64,000 nucleotides of DNA, taken from Saccoglossus kowalevskii. Lineage: Eukaryota > Hemichordata > Enteropneusta > Harrimaniidae. A program made the translations under genes and the position numbers. Positions 25,501-38,000 of the stretch are shown one piece after another. Location of the stretch: contig NW_003155760.1 of the NCBI RefSeq assembly GCF_000003605.2, positions 59,113 through 123,112 on the forward strand. Direction: 5' to 3'. A model generated the notes under the pieces. The model searched no databases, was not told the origin of the DNA, and saw only the letters and a list, made by a program, of their open reading frames with translations. Position 1 is the first letter of the stretch; every line of letters begins with the position of its first letter.

Positions 25501-28500
25501 ATTTCTTTCATTCGGCCATTTTGAATCTGATCTGAAAAACATGTGGACCTATTGAGTTCAATGTGTGCTAGTATGCAAGAAATGGGCTAATATATACTAC
25601 TAAGATATAATTCTGCAATTGTACAAACACTTGATCTTGATGAATTTTAAGTATAAAAATGACCGTCATTCGTTTTTTTGAATCGATCGTGAAACGAGTG
25701 CACATGTAGATGCACGATGCATGTGTGAAGTTGAGATCGGCTCAGGCATGTCTGAAATAACATTTTTACACAGTGAATTTGTTTGTTTGAGACTATTACG
25801 GTATACTATTAGATTCTTTTTCACTGTTAGTTTCAATGTGATAGTCTAATTAATTTCTCTTCAGATAAACAAAACTGCACACTTTTTTAGTGACATACCG
25901 TGCGTGTTATAGGTAATATAATAATTCACGAGTTTTGGTATACCTTACATTAAAGCTGAAAATGTTTGTTTGAATCTGTTTTTTTCCAATACAATATGCT
26001 AATAAGGTTGCTATTGTTCGACGTGACCTTCTCGACATTCATCTGTCACACTCCCTCCTTGTCACAATAAAACAGCTCACATATCCGGGAGAATACACAA
26101 ATATAATTTTTCTCATTAATCACAAACTTTAAATATTCCAAATCACGTTTGTGAATATTATAAGACGTTTTTTTCAACCTGTATCCAATCAATTAAAAGG
26201 TGTCATCGTTTCAACACCTCCGTGACAGCATTGTACATTTAATTGAGTGAATTTGTCTTGCAACTGAATGAATTCTATCGCATGGCTATTGCTAGTCAAG
26301 TTCATTGTACGAAGTGAAGAGCACGGGTAATTGTCACTGCATACTTCTCACCTGATTCATTATTTCACGAATGAAACACAAATGAGTTTTAAAGATTCAC
26401 GGAGCGCGGCTTACATCAAGACTGATGTGACAGAGAAAAGGAAGTCGTGTTAACAATGTTAATAAGTATATGGCTGTCAATATTCTGCGTCACTCGCTGT
26501 TGAAATGTTTGCTCTCCTCGTTATTTCTTATAGTGCATTTGTCCCTGGCAGTATGCATGGACTGCCGGTAATATGGGAACATTATTCGATTATTTCCCCT
26601 GTTAGCGCCTATAAAAAACAATCACTGTAATTTTAGAGTTACAATACGATAATTTCAACATTCACAAAATTACGATATTTTACATAAACGATGTCAATTT
26701 CTGATGCCTCTGTCTGGGATCCTGTGCATGTCACTTGATTATTGATATGTTGCGGTTTCGAAATTTTTAATATGATACATCTGTTAGGATTATACATGAT
26801 ATGATATACACTTATAGGAATAACTTCCGGTGACCTGAATGTAATGTGGGTGTCCGGGGAACACGTACTTGTTCACAGCGCTCATATTCTGCAAATTATA
26901 AATGCAACCATTTTACAAGCAAATGTTTGTCAAATACTCAGTAATTGATTCTAAAATATTAACATTATAATAAAGCGAAGATTCTGCTGCCGGGCAGGTG
27001 GCAAGACAATTGTTTTATTGCAAAAGGACGTTAAAATGATAGTAAACCAGGCTATACATACTATAGCTGGAAATATGCAAAGGTAACTTGGCATGAAATC
27101 AGAAAAGACAGTGCATACTGTCATGGTTTATTCACATGCTTGGCGTTACTCTTGATTAAAAACGCTATTGTACCATCAGTTACTATTATAATAGAACAAA
27201 ACTGGTATTTTGTTCAAGGAGAACAGAACACAGTAGAACAGCCAAGGTCGTTGAAATTATCGTTAAAAGTATGTGCGTGTCAGACATAAGTGCGGATAAT
27301 CGTTGTCCATACTTATTTTAGAAGCCGCATTACATGGCAGGTCAGCAAACACTCCACACGTATACTTAGTTTAACTTATACTGTGTCTTGTTTCTGGATA
27401 TTCAAACTGATATCATCCGTAACATCAGTTGTCAAATGTGTTGGACCAACTCATTATACAGTGCAGTGTCAAGTCATACCCGGTTGTTAAATACCAGAGT
27501 TATGTTTCCTTTCTTGATTGTTTGCCGTTTCTGTAAGCATCAAGTAAGTAACAAAACTAACTAAAAAAACTCAAACAATGAATGAGTGATAGCAATGCAC
27601 AGCGCTATATCATTGTGTGGTTCTTCTGCCTTACTTAATTTCAATTCATAACGCAATGATGAAAGTCATTAAGAATTATGTACACGATGACGTACACGTA
27701 GTACATTTCGTTAACAATTTCCGTCTAATACAACTATGAACGGCCACAGAAAAATCACTCATCAGCCTACGTGTGCATTTTCATAATTACGTAATGACTA
27801 CTCAGTTATAATCATAAAAACGCAGCACGCGAGAAGAAGAATAATTTTTCTTCTCTATTCAGATTGTAAAGCGTTCAGAAATTGGAAGTAGATATTCTTG
27901 CAACTTTCCTTGTTGTCATAGCTATAACGCACACGTTATAAATAGTGGCACTAGCGCAGGTTCCGCAAAAGAAATAATCGCGGATAGACGTGGCTATCGG
28001 GAATTCTATCCTAATCCAAATGGAAATACTGGCGTAATAGGTCGAATCGCCGTTTATTGCCACTAATGTTCGATGTAATCCAGGCGATCAGTTGATAAAA
28101 ATAAGATTATATATTTCATAAAATGGTTTACAGAAAGAATTTTGCAGGTCTCTGAGTTCAGTGAGGGCAATGTTACGGTTGAGCTCACGTTGCTTGAAAC
28201 CCTACTTTCATATTTCGGCGACAATACTTTGGAGTGAACCAGACATAATCAGAAATAGTTTATAGTTATCATCACTGCCTCATCGATGTGATACGTGACG
28301 GATACAACGCCATATTTCAGAGTGGTTGAAAAAGAGTGGCAATAATTATATACCTTGATACGTAGGTTTAAATTCATATGCTATAACAATTCTTTTCCCC
28401 ATTTACTAGCCGCACATAGTACATCGACAGGGACTACCTATCTGCTATCCAGAATTAAGTACTGCGCGGAATTCTAAGCAAAAAAAGCTTGGCATAAAGA

Positions 28501-28930
28501 TGTACAAATGTACTGAGATATAACGTGCGGGATCGTTGGAACCAGTTCATTAAGGTTACAACATGATATAGCCGAAGGTTGCGACAATAAGATTAGACCT
28601 CCTATTGCGATACTCTTCTCTTACAATATAAAAATATCTCTAAAAATATACGATGTTTGACTGAATGTCCCACTGGGTGCGCATAATCTTGTGCATAAAC
28701 TTGGACCGGGCCCCAACACAATCCAATCAATGTTTTGGTATACAATAACGGCAATTAATGCTTGTCATGCGTATGTACATTGAATGAAATATCATTTTGA
28801 TTTTATCAACCTAATGGTGACCAATCATGCCGATTAAATGACAAACAATCATAAATACACACATTCTGTTTTGAGTATTTTTTTCCTCAAGGATACACTG
28901 ATTATCAACTTCTCATATTTTGACTGACAC

Positions 28931-28982
<52 letters not shown>

Positions 28983-29753
28983 TGGGGTAGGGTTTCTTTC
29001 CAGATCACTACTACACAATGCGTTTTAGAATTGATGTAACAACGTCCGTCCTCACGAATCAACACATTCATTCGTGCAACATTAGAGAGTACTTGAGACC
29101 AGAATAATTACGTCAGCAATTTAGGTAACACTACATGTGTTTAGTGAAGTGAAAACACATTTCTGAAGCGATCGTTTACCATTTATATGAACACATTTCC
29201 ACAATCACAATGCAAGCACGTAAAGCTCAGTACAGAGCTGAATGCACGGAACATCACGTGTAACTGAGAGTGCATGACAATTCTGTTCATTCATTGCCTA
29301 GCTACAACGTCCATCAACATCGTTATGTATGTTTACACTACATCGCTGTAATGAAATTAAATACACGCTGCGAGCTTTAAGTGACAAATTATGACAAATG
29401 TTCTACACTGTATTAGAAACGACGTCATTTCATGATAATCAAATCACGCATAATAGAACGAACACAGCTTACCATGTAAACGAAACATTGCTCGTATATT
29501 AGACCCCAAAAGCTGTGTTAATCAAATCCCAGATCGTGGTTCTAATGGCCTAAAACGTATAATGCTGCTGAAAATTGGTTTGAGGAGTCGGTATGTATGT
29601 ACTAGAGGATTTGAATATATTATAATGAATATAACGTACAATTAATAACAATCGTGTGTTTTTCATTACTTTATAGTAATGGCTAATGCTCATCCGCGTG
29701 TAAATCGTCGATCTTCGTCTCCATATAACAGAATAGGAACATAATAAGCCTAC
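22544..29753. other. Intergenic or intronic, no supported gene
   Basis: About 7.2 kb. It contains a G10 run at 23604-23613, a 16-bp hairpin at 24849-24864 and the long (AT)n tract at 28933-28980. A 130-codon minus-strand frame (23909-23517) crosses the poly-G run, which it translates as proline. That frame and a 123-codon plus frame (22929-23300) are near the length expected by chance in this composition. I recognise no domain. Confidence 0.45.
28933..28980. repeat. (AT)n microsatellite
   Basis: A pure AT dinucleotide tract of 24 units, the longest in the window. It can form a hairpin and is likely to be length-variable. Confidence 0.96.
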
Positions 29754-30029
29754 CTGCGAAATACTGATAAATCAAGCTGATATCGTCGATATGTGTACAC
29801 TCAGCAATCAAACACTTCGTTACTCGTTACTGCCACCCGCCGAGTTGTGTATCTCGTTTACTTTTCAAGCACAGTTTCACAAACTGTTTCTAGAAGCGAC
29901 AGAATATCACTTGACGTTGTTCTCTGGGTCACCACGGCAACAACACTTAACGGAGAGGATCGCGTATAGCATAGACGTCGGGCTGATTGCGGGAGTAGAG
30001 CTTATAGTGTGTGATTATTATACGAATGC
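29754..30029 (-). other. Candidate exon (mostly non-coding), minus strand
   Basis: On the minus strand an exceptional polypyrimidine tract (CTCCCTCTCTTTTTTTCTC, then GCGTTTCAG) ends with AG at 30031-30030. A donor CGCAG|GTAGGC lies at 29754/29753. The 276-nt interval is GC-richer than its flanks. Its three minus-strand frames all close within about 26 codons, so it would be UTR or a terminal coding piece. If spliced to the Cys-rich segment at 31214-30901, the frame ends after nine more residues. An overlapping 80-codon plus-strand frame (29791-30033) is the alternative reading. This is inferred from splice signals only. Confidence 0.35.
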
Positions 30030-30900
30030 CTGAAACGCAGAGAAAAAAAGAGAGGGAGGTTCAATTTAGTTATGGAGTGAAATCAATAAGTTGTGCTGCA
30101 TTACCCGCCGTCTCACCGGTGTCTCCTGTATAGTGAATATCATGATAATGATAAACTGGCAATATTCACGCATGCGCTCTTCACTGATGCCATTGTAGTT
30201 CATTATTTTGATACCCGTGATACATTTGGTTTTGTGTGGGGAAGATTTCATATTGATGAGCACACCGAGACGAAAAGCAACCTACATAAATCAAGTGTCT
30301 TGTTCAGAAACAACATCTAAAGAGCCTGAACACTAAGAGCGCTGTGATTTCTACCATAATAACCACTCTCACTGTTATTAAGTGTAGTTTTTTGCCCACA
30401 ATGTTTGAAGGGCATCACTGATACAATGATACACAGTGCGTTTTAATATTCGCGCGTGACATCAAACCCCCATCTCACTCGCCAAGAAAATGAACACAAA
30501 CTAAAACTGTCAGGAATCTATGAGATACATAAGAGCTTTCAGATATACATTTCTAAAGTCGCCACGTATACATGTTTCAGTCGTTCTGCCATTATTACGT
30601 TCATACAGTAATGAGGAGTGTATGCATGCCTAGAACTGGAATGCGACGACTTGTTCATTCGTAAATGTTACTTGCAACATTTATTGTCTGACTTGAAAAA
30701 ATATGTATAATATTGTTAACGACAGCGGGCAGACCATCCGTTTTCACTGATGGCGTTAGTTAAGACATCAATGTGCTACATACATTGCACTGTAATTAAT
30801 TAGACATTGTCTTGGTGACATGAACACTTACATTTTACTATTTAAAAAAATCACAAAGTTCACATTCACTGTGAACGATTCTTATTTAATCTCCACTTAC

Positions 30901-31214
30901 GAGCAGTATTGGACTTCAGGTTCAGGTGCCGTCGATTCACTGTCATTTACTAGAGACATTCGGGCTATTTTCACTGTTGTAGACATATAACAACAAACGT
31001 TGCTGTTACGTCTATAATCAGAAAGATTTATACAGGTTTGAACGGGGGGAATTTGTTGAACGCAACAGCATGCGGCATTATTGTAGTTGCGATCCTTGTC
31101 TATGAGGAGGTACTTATGATAGAAACATAATGGGGCTAATGCACGTAAACAGGGTTCATTAACGTTATAGCATTCCCCATGGATACAAATGGGCGACATG
31201 TCATACGCAGCTAC
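30901..31214 (-). CDS. Candidate coding exon for Cys-rich extracellular protein
   Basis: The minus strand has an acceptor TGATTTCAG|GTAG at 31214 and a strong donor TGCTC|GTAAGTG at 30901/30900. The 314 nt between them are open in one frame (104 codons plus two bases). Counting from the internal Met at 31199, cysteines are at 5, 10, 17, 25, 44, 45, 46, 56, 69, 70 and 99, including CCC and CC. N-glycosylation sequons are NLS (58) and NDS (85), and an acidic/Pro stretch (ESTAPEPEVQ) follows. This composition suggests a secreted or ectodomain segment. The motif CIHGEC is EGF-like, but I cannot match the whole spacing to EGF, VWC, WAP or three-finger folds. A 73-nt candidate at 35082-35010 would join it in phase 0. 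Confidence 0.45.
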
Positions 31215-34200
31215 CTGAAATCAGTATGAGTAACATTCATAAATTACTTGAGTAGCTGAACGTAATAACAGTATTATGTCGAATAATATAACCAGCCATA
31301 AAAGCAAACTGCATTGATTATAAAACAATGAAAGCAGGCTCACATAGGTGACTCGCCTGTGGTGTATGTCTATCAAACGTCCAATTGATTAAATAATATA
31401 ATACCTTTTAAAAAAAGGGTCATCTATCCAAGACATTCTTGCTATTATTTGAGATAATTATGACGTTGAGTAGTGCCGCGCAAATCGGATAATCGAACAT
31501 TAAAACATCGCAGTTTGAATGATTGTTTTCCCCTTTGGGATCCGGTAAGCTTCTCACAGGTAGAACAAAGTATCGCATGAAATGTAATCTCAATGATCGG
31601 TCTGACTCAATGACGACTAATAGAGGCATATTGCTCCTTCATTAAATTACTAATTATACAAGTATTTGTAAAAACAAACAAAAACAAAGGCAAAAAATAC
31701 TAAAACGACCGATTACTATAGGCTTCCGGTAACAATAAATATTTTGTATTTAATAACACGTGCTACCTTAAAGTTTGCCAATTACGTCATAACATCCGCC
31801 TTATTATTTTAGTCTAGCTCAAAGCGTGGCATGTTAAACTGCTAAACACCTATCTAGCATACCAATACATTCCGGACGATATCACGTTGTAGTCGATCGG
31901 TGCAAATTGTTGTAAATCAATCCGTAAAACATCTTTGTACTAGCCTATACGTCGCTGACCTACTCATCACAATATCAGACCCACCCAAACACGTATATAT
32001 GGAGTACTGTAATACTTGTTATGGAGTACGATTATTGTCTGGCTTGCGCTGAGGCTGAATATATAATGGTTGATCCATTCATATTGTGACAATGTCGATT
32101 TGATATGAGCTGGTGTTTAATAGTCAGAATATATAAATGCTAGATTACTTTTTAATTAGGATTAACAAACCGGAAACGGATGTTATTGTTTATATATTGA
32201 ACACACTGTACATACACCTGCATATCCTTTGTATACTTTTATAAAGAACTTATAATTGTTGGGAAGAGGAGGGTTTGGGTGACTGCAATTAAATATGATA
32301 AGCTGAAAATTGGAACCAGCTGAGAATATGTATTTTAATCAATTCGTAATCAATAGAATTCAGTATTCATGGTCAACCACACTAACTTCGTATATTCAAA
32401 GTAGTATTCAAAGTAGTATATGGAAATGTTCACAAATGGTTTGATTTATATACTATTGAAATACTAGTTGTCGGAACCATAGTAACATCATGTGCACATT
32501 GTTTGCGATACACGAAGCAATTTATGGGTTCAGAAATGACGTTGTGTACAATATGCAACAATCATGTATATTCAATGAATTCATAATTTGTTTACGTCAA
32601 CACAAAAAGAGAATCAATTCAGTTAAAACTTATTACTTTGGATCAAAATATGCAGATATGACAGCGGCAATTATTGTACTATTAAGTAGTTAGTATGAAA
32701 ATGTTCCACGCCAATGTACACAATTACCTCTTCAACTGACCTTCTAAAAGTACTAGTGGACTTTACTTGTGCACCTCTTGCTCTCGTTCCCATGGAATAT
32801 TATACAGGAATAAATATAATGTATTCCGCAACATAAAAATTACCGTCTTACCATAGAAATCGCGAATTTTATTTTTATCATTGGTTCATGTAATCTGACG
32901 TAATTAGAATATTAACACTTTCATATGACAAGAAACATGTGCCCAATTGTATTTCACGTAATGCAATTAAACTATAGTAGTTTTTAGTTCCTAATATTTG
33001 AATCAAGATACATAAGTAGTATTATTTTTTTAACGTTAGTGTCTTGGCATGCAATGAATATTAATAAAGGGGTTTGTTTGTTGTTTGTCATAGTTGGTGT
33101 ACTTTTTGACAAATACGATATACCACTTTCAGTATGATTCACATTCAATAAGATTTTCTTTGTTCAGCCTTAACCGCACATCATTTTAAATACTTGGCTA
33201 TATACGAATATCCTAGTTGTTAAGATAAGGTAGTTGGCGATTATTACAAGAAATTGTCATTTATTTTTGACTTTCACAATATTGTTTTATTTCATACTGC
33301 AATATCCAACAACAGGATTCGGTACTATTTGCTATCATAGGTCATTGAAAATTGTCTATTTCTGATTGACCTACCTATATACGTACCAATTATGTTAGAG
33401 ATGCAGAATTTCACTACATGGAATTTGGAAAGACATGAACAATGATTAGATCTGAAATTGGCTACAAGGACCAGTAATGAATGAGCTGTTCCAGACGTGT
33501 TATCGTGAACATTATAATGCATATGTCTCAATAGCGATAGATAAAAGAATAAGTTGGAGGATAACGAATTGAACGTTAGAAAGATATACAAATAAATGAT
33601 TGGGCCCCAGAGAACCTGATGGGATTGATTCTGTAGATGTCTATGTTTGATTGGGATGAAGTTCTATTTGTAGTGTCAACTCAATTCTGAGCTTCATTTG
33701 AAGAATTTTGCCATCGGTAAGCATTTTCATCTTTCTAATGTAAAACACATTTTCTGGAGGCATGTAGGATAAACATAATACACAACTCGAGTTGTATAAT
33801 GACCACCCGTCTCACGACCCATATTTGTTCGAATCATTATCTGTCTGTGTATGCAGGCGTTATTTTTATTGCATTTCTCAGAAGTACGCACTATTTACCG
33901 CTGTTGATATAATATAACACGAAAGAACACGAACATTTGACACGAACAAAAAAGCAGTAAGAATCGCAAACACGTTCTGTTTTTTTTTTGGAATCCAGTA
34001 ATACGCAACATTATTTTTTCCGTCAACTTCTCCGAATTTCAACGAACTTGTTATAATGGAGATGATACTGTTATTTCCATTGCGTATTTTAAACCATTTA
34101 CCTCATTGGGTGTTGTGATACGTACCACTCATGTTGATTAGAAAACGCAAGATTACTTTTACATTAAACGTTTTTTACAGTCACAGTGCAAGCGTTCATG

Positions 34201-35009
34201 AATTTGAAAACCAAATTAAAGTGAATTGCTTATCTCTTGCCAAGGTGTACTATAGGTAATTATAGATAGCAGAGTTCTGTTGCGTACATACATCATAATG
34301 AGTTCCACGCAATTGAAGCGACGTGGAAATTGTGCCGTATTATGTTCGATGCGGGTCGTACGGCAAATACAGAGCACGTGTAACACAGTGTTTGTTTTCA
34401 ATAAATTATAAAGCGCGCTAAGCGAAAACTGTAAGATTTTAAGCATAATGAAAATCAACCCTTGCTCACATAATACTTGTTTTTTGTATGATAAAATACA
34501 TGACTAACACGCATTTAAAAGTGCCGAGAAACGTTTATAACCACTTGTCCCATATAGAACAAACAAATCATGAACATAAAGCCCGCCACGTAATATTACT
34601 CTATTTCATTTGAATTTTCATAAATGACTTAATTCGAGGCTCAACAGATAGAACATACAATGCTTTCATCTGTTGCTATGAACAAGATTACTTTGTAACA
34701 ACGTCAGCCTGATTTGATTGGATTCCCCTGTATCTACTTGATTGTTAATTTAGGTATTTATTTCCACAGCTGTTTCTAATAGAAATCGAGCTTCAATTTC
34801 AACCTATACATGTTAAAGGCAATCCATATGATCTTGCCAAATAGGCGACTATTAGGTATGACGATTTACTAGATATACGATCCATCTTGAACATCGAGTG
34901 ATTGGTGGAATGTGGCGTACGTCAGAAGAATGCACATTAAATGTGTTTATAAATAAAGACAAAGGTGGGCTGCTTGGGCAATATTGCTACGCCACTGAGC
35001 TTGTCGTAC
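31215..35009. other. Putative intron between two candidate minus-strand exons
   Basis: About 3.8 kb without a supported gene. A 12-bp unit (TATTCAAAGTAG) occurs twice in tandem near 32393. The short minus-strand frames at 31629-31420, 33591-33325 and 34458-34216 lack convincing paired splice signals in compatible phase. Confidence 0.35.
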
Positions 35010-35082
35010 CTGAGTTCGTTTGCTAGTATCACAACTTGAAACCTGGCATGGCAAATGATCTGGAAAATGCACATTCCACATG
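35010..35082 (-). CDS. Candidate 73-nt coding exon
   Basis: The minus strand shows a good acceptor CTCTTCTACTTCCAG|C at 35082 and a good donor ACTCAG|GTACGA at 35010/35009. The interval encodes, after one carried-over base, 24 residues (MWNVHFPDHLPCQVSSCDTS, then KRTQ) and ends in phase 0. This matches the start phase of the Cys-rich candidate exon 3.8 kb downstream on the same strand. The frame is also open upstream for 22 codons from an ATG at 35147, so the segment could be part of a longer first exon. The protein is unrecognised. Confidence 0.35.
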
Positions 35083-38000
35083 CTGGAAGTAGAAGAGTGC
35101 ATTATAGTTGTGAAAGTATGGGGACTCGGAGAATTAAATGAATTCAAATCATTATATCATTGGAATTTAATCGCAAAATCAAATGAACCTTGATGGAAGG
35201 CGCATCATTGATATTATATGAGTGTTAATGCAAAGAGTTTAGCTTAGTTGAATTATTTATTATTTAAAACGAAGTAAAAAGGACATCACAATTTGCCCCC
35301 GTTAATATATGTGAATAATGTGTCCTCTAAGCACGACATAAGTTCTGTCAATCAATTATTCTGCAGATTGATAATATCATCTTGTAGAATTTCGAGGACA
35401 GTTTCGGGTGGGGTTCGGGTGGTGTGCACTTGTCCGGGTAGTTGTCCTAGAATCCAAATAATGTTGAATAACTGTATATTGCAATACATTTAATCCCATT
35501 CATTTTATATCTTCGGTACTGTATTGTGTCGCGTTATACCAAACCGTAGTAAGTACAATTATCACGTGGTATTCAATGTTAAACTACTTAGACAGCAAAC
35601 TCAGTTTGACAGTTTCTTGTAAAAGTTGGAAGAATCCCTGAAACAATTAATATGCAAAGATATGATTAATTACAAAATGGTATCAGATATCAAACTACCT
35701 AATTGGACTACATGAATTTTGACTGATTGTGATGCAAATTTGCTACTGAATATGCATTGCTGAAATTTAATCTCAATCTCAATTCAACCATTGATTCTTA
35801 GAATAAATACATATCCATGTTGTACGTGCCTGGAGGATGTGAAGTGAAACACCAAGTCCAAGAACACACAACATCAACGAAGTGATGACACGGATCAGTA
35901 AGAGAAATATGATCTAGGACTTACACCCTAGAAATAGCCTCAAAGCGAACAGTTATATTCCCAGCTAGCACGCGTTTTAATAGGATCTTGTTTTCGATCA
36001 CAATTGAACGATTTGGTGGAGGACTTAATTTTAGTGACACTAATATTCTTAACAATAAGTATATTCTTGTTCATCGTTCCATATCTTGGTATAAAACACG
36101 CCCATAAGGTCGATCTATCTACCCAAAGACTCTGTTCACATTTGATTGTTGAAAACTTACTTACTCATTCACTTGTATGGATAACCGGTATACCCATAAA
36201 TCAAATAACAACCAAGAAAATAGTTTCAGATGGAACATCAGCGCTGCGTGATGGATGGTGTTTACTATTATTGCTTACGTCAAGTCGCTTAACATATAAT
36301 TTAAAACATAAATGCTTACATGTCTACACCATATGTTGTGTTCAATGCCCATTGCTTGTGTACATTTGGATGTATATCAATATTAGTTCATTATATAGAA
36401 ATATCTCACGTTCCTTTTCAAGATAACTCTATCTGAATTCAGTTTACAATGAGTTTAATATATTTTTCGGGTTTGTCACACACATCATCACATATTACAA
36501 TATGATAATGACGACAATGTTCGTAATAAATTAAGCAATGATTTAATACTTGTATAATTCTCTCGCTACAGCCTAAATTTTGCTCGACAGAGGTTGCGAT
36601 ATAAGTTAAATCGTCCTATGAAAACAAATTTGTAGATGCATGTGTACTTATGATGGCCGAAGCTTTAGATATTTAGGAGAAACTAGATATTGTGAATACA
36701 ATGTTTGAATGTTTGAAATGAACTTGAAACGAGATGAATTGGATATCAAGATTACATTACCTACAACTATTTCATAATTAATCATGTCGACCATGGTCAT
36801 ACAACGACGAACAACTACAGTTAACAAACAACCTTTTTGAACCATGTTTTGATCATCATAGTTTTGACCATTTGGGTTTTAGATCCATCGCAATTTAACA
36901 AATGCAATACTGGGGAAAAAATTCGGAGTATCTATAAATATTCTTAACGTTTGATGTATTTATTCATTCCCAATCTCGAATCCAGTTTGAATGTGATGTA
37001 GTGCCTAGCTGCCAACCTGTACATAATACGTAAATGCCAACAAACAACAGGGCCAACGAAAATGTTTTACACAACACTATCACCGGGGAACATTCATTAC
37101 CGTCTTGAAATTATAATGACTTTCATTGTCGCTTACTGCATGGAGTTAAATTATACATACGTTAGTTACAATCGAAAGCTTTCCAATATACCCAAAACCA
37201 ATTATACTGATATATTAGCTATCATCATTACAGCTAGGATTGCAGATTCCAACTGGTGACTGGTCAACTTTGTCAGTGACTTTAATGAGCAGTCACAGTA
37301 AGCTGTCTGAGACGTGAAATGTATTGGAATTTACTTATGAGAGATTTAACTGAGGTGGAATTTTTCCCCAATATAATGAACACAGTGAAGTGAAATATAC
37401 TATGGTATAACAATAATTAATTCATAGTGTGATAAGTAGTGATAATTCAAGTTGATATGTCATTTTATTCACAATATATTTTCAATCATGCACACTGAAT
37501 ACCCAAATCCATTTCATTATATACTGTCGCAAGTGACTATGAACTTCTGAGACATCTGATACAAACTATGGTCCTGTGTTGACACACTTCAAACAAGTGC
37601 ATTTTGTGTCTATATTCAATAATTACATGCATTCACGGCATGCATTCTACTATTTTCAAAGACAAGACAAGTTCAAACAAGTTTAATTGATTCACAGAGG
37701 TAGTTTCCATGCTGTATGTTGTTCCCAGCACGTGTAGACTAGGTGGTTACATTGCAACAGTTCCTGTTGAGTTCAAAGTCATTAGTTATGAATAACATGT
37801 CTGATCCAACTGATCGACACGTGTCATCCATTAAGATGATCTACCCTGTCCCATCCTGATATTTGACACAACACATCAATAAATCAATAAAAAGTCAACT
37901 TTTAAAACTAATTTAGAACACATGGGAGAATTTTATTTTTTTTCTATTCACACGACATGTACTATTTAACAACAGTACATTTTTGTTTACTTGCGTTTCC

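Noticed and set aside
36004-36426. 140-codon plus-strand frame with a hydrophobic N-terminal stretch
   Set aside because: A frame of this length is about what chance allows in 64 kb of this composition. It has AT-driven residues and no domain or splice or promoter support.
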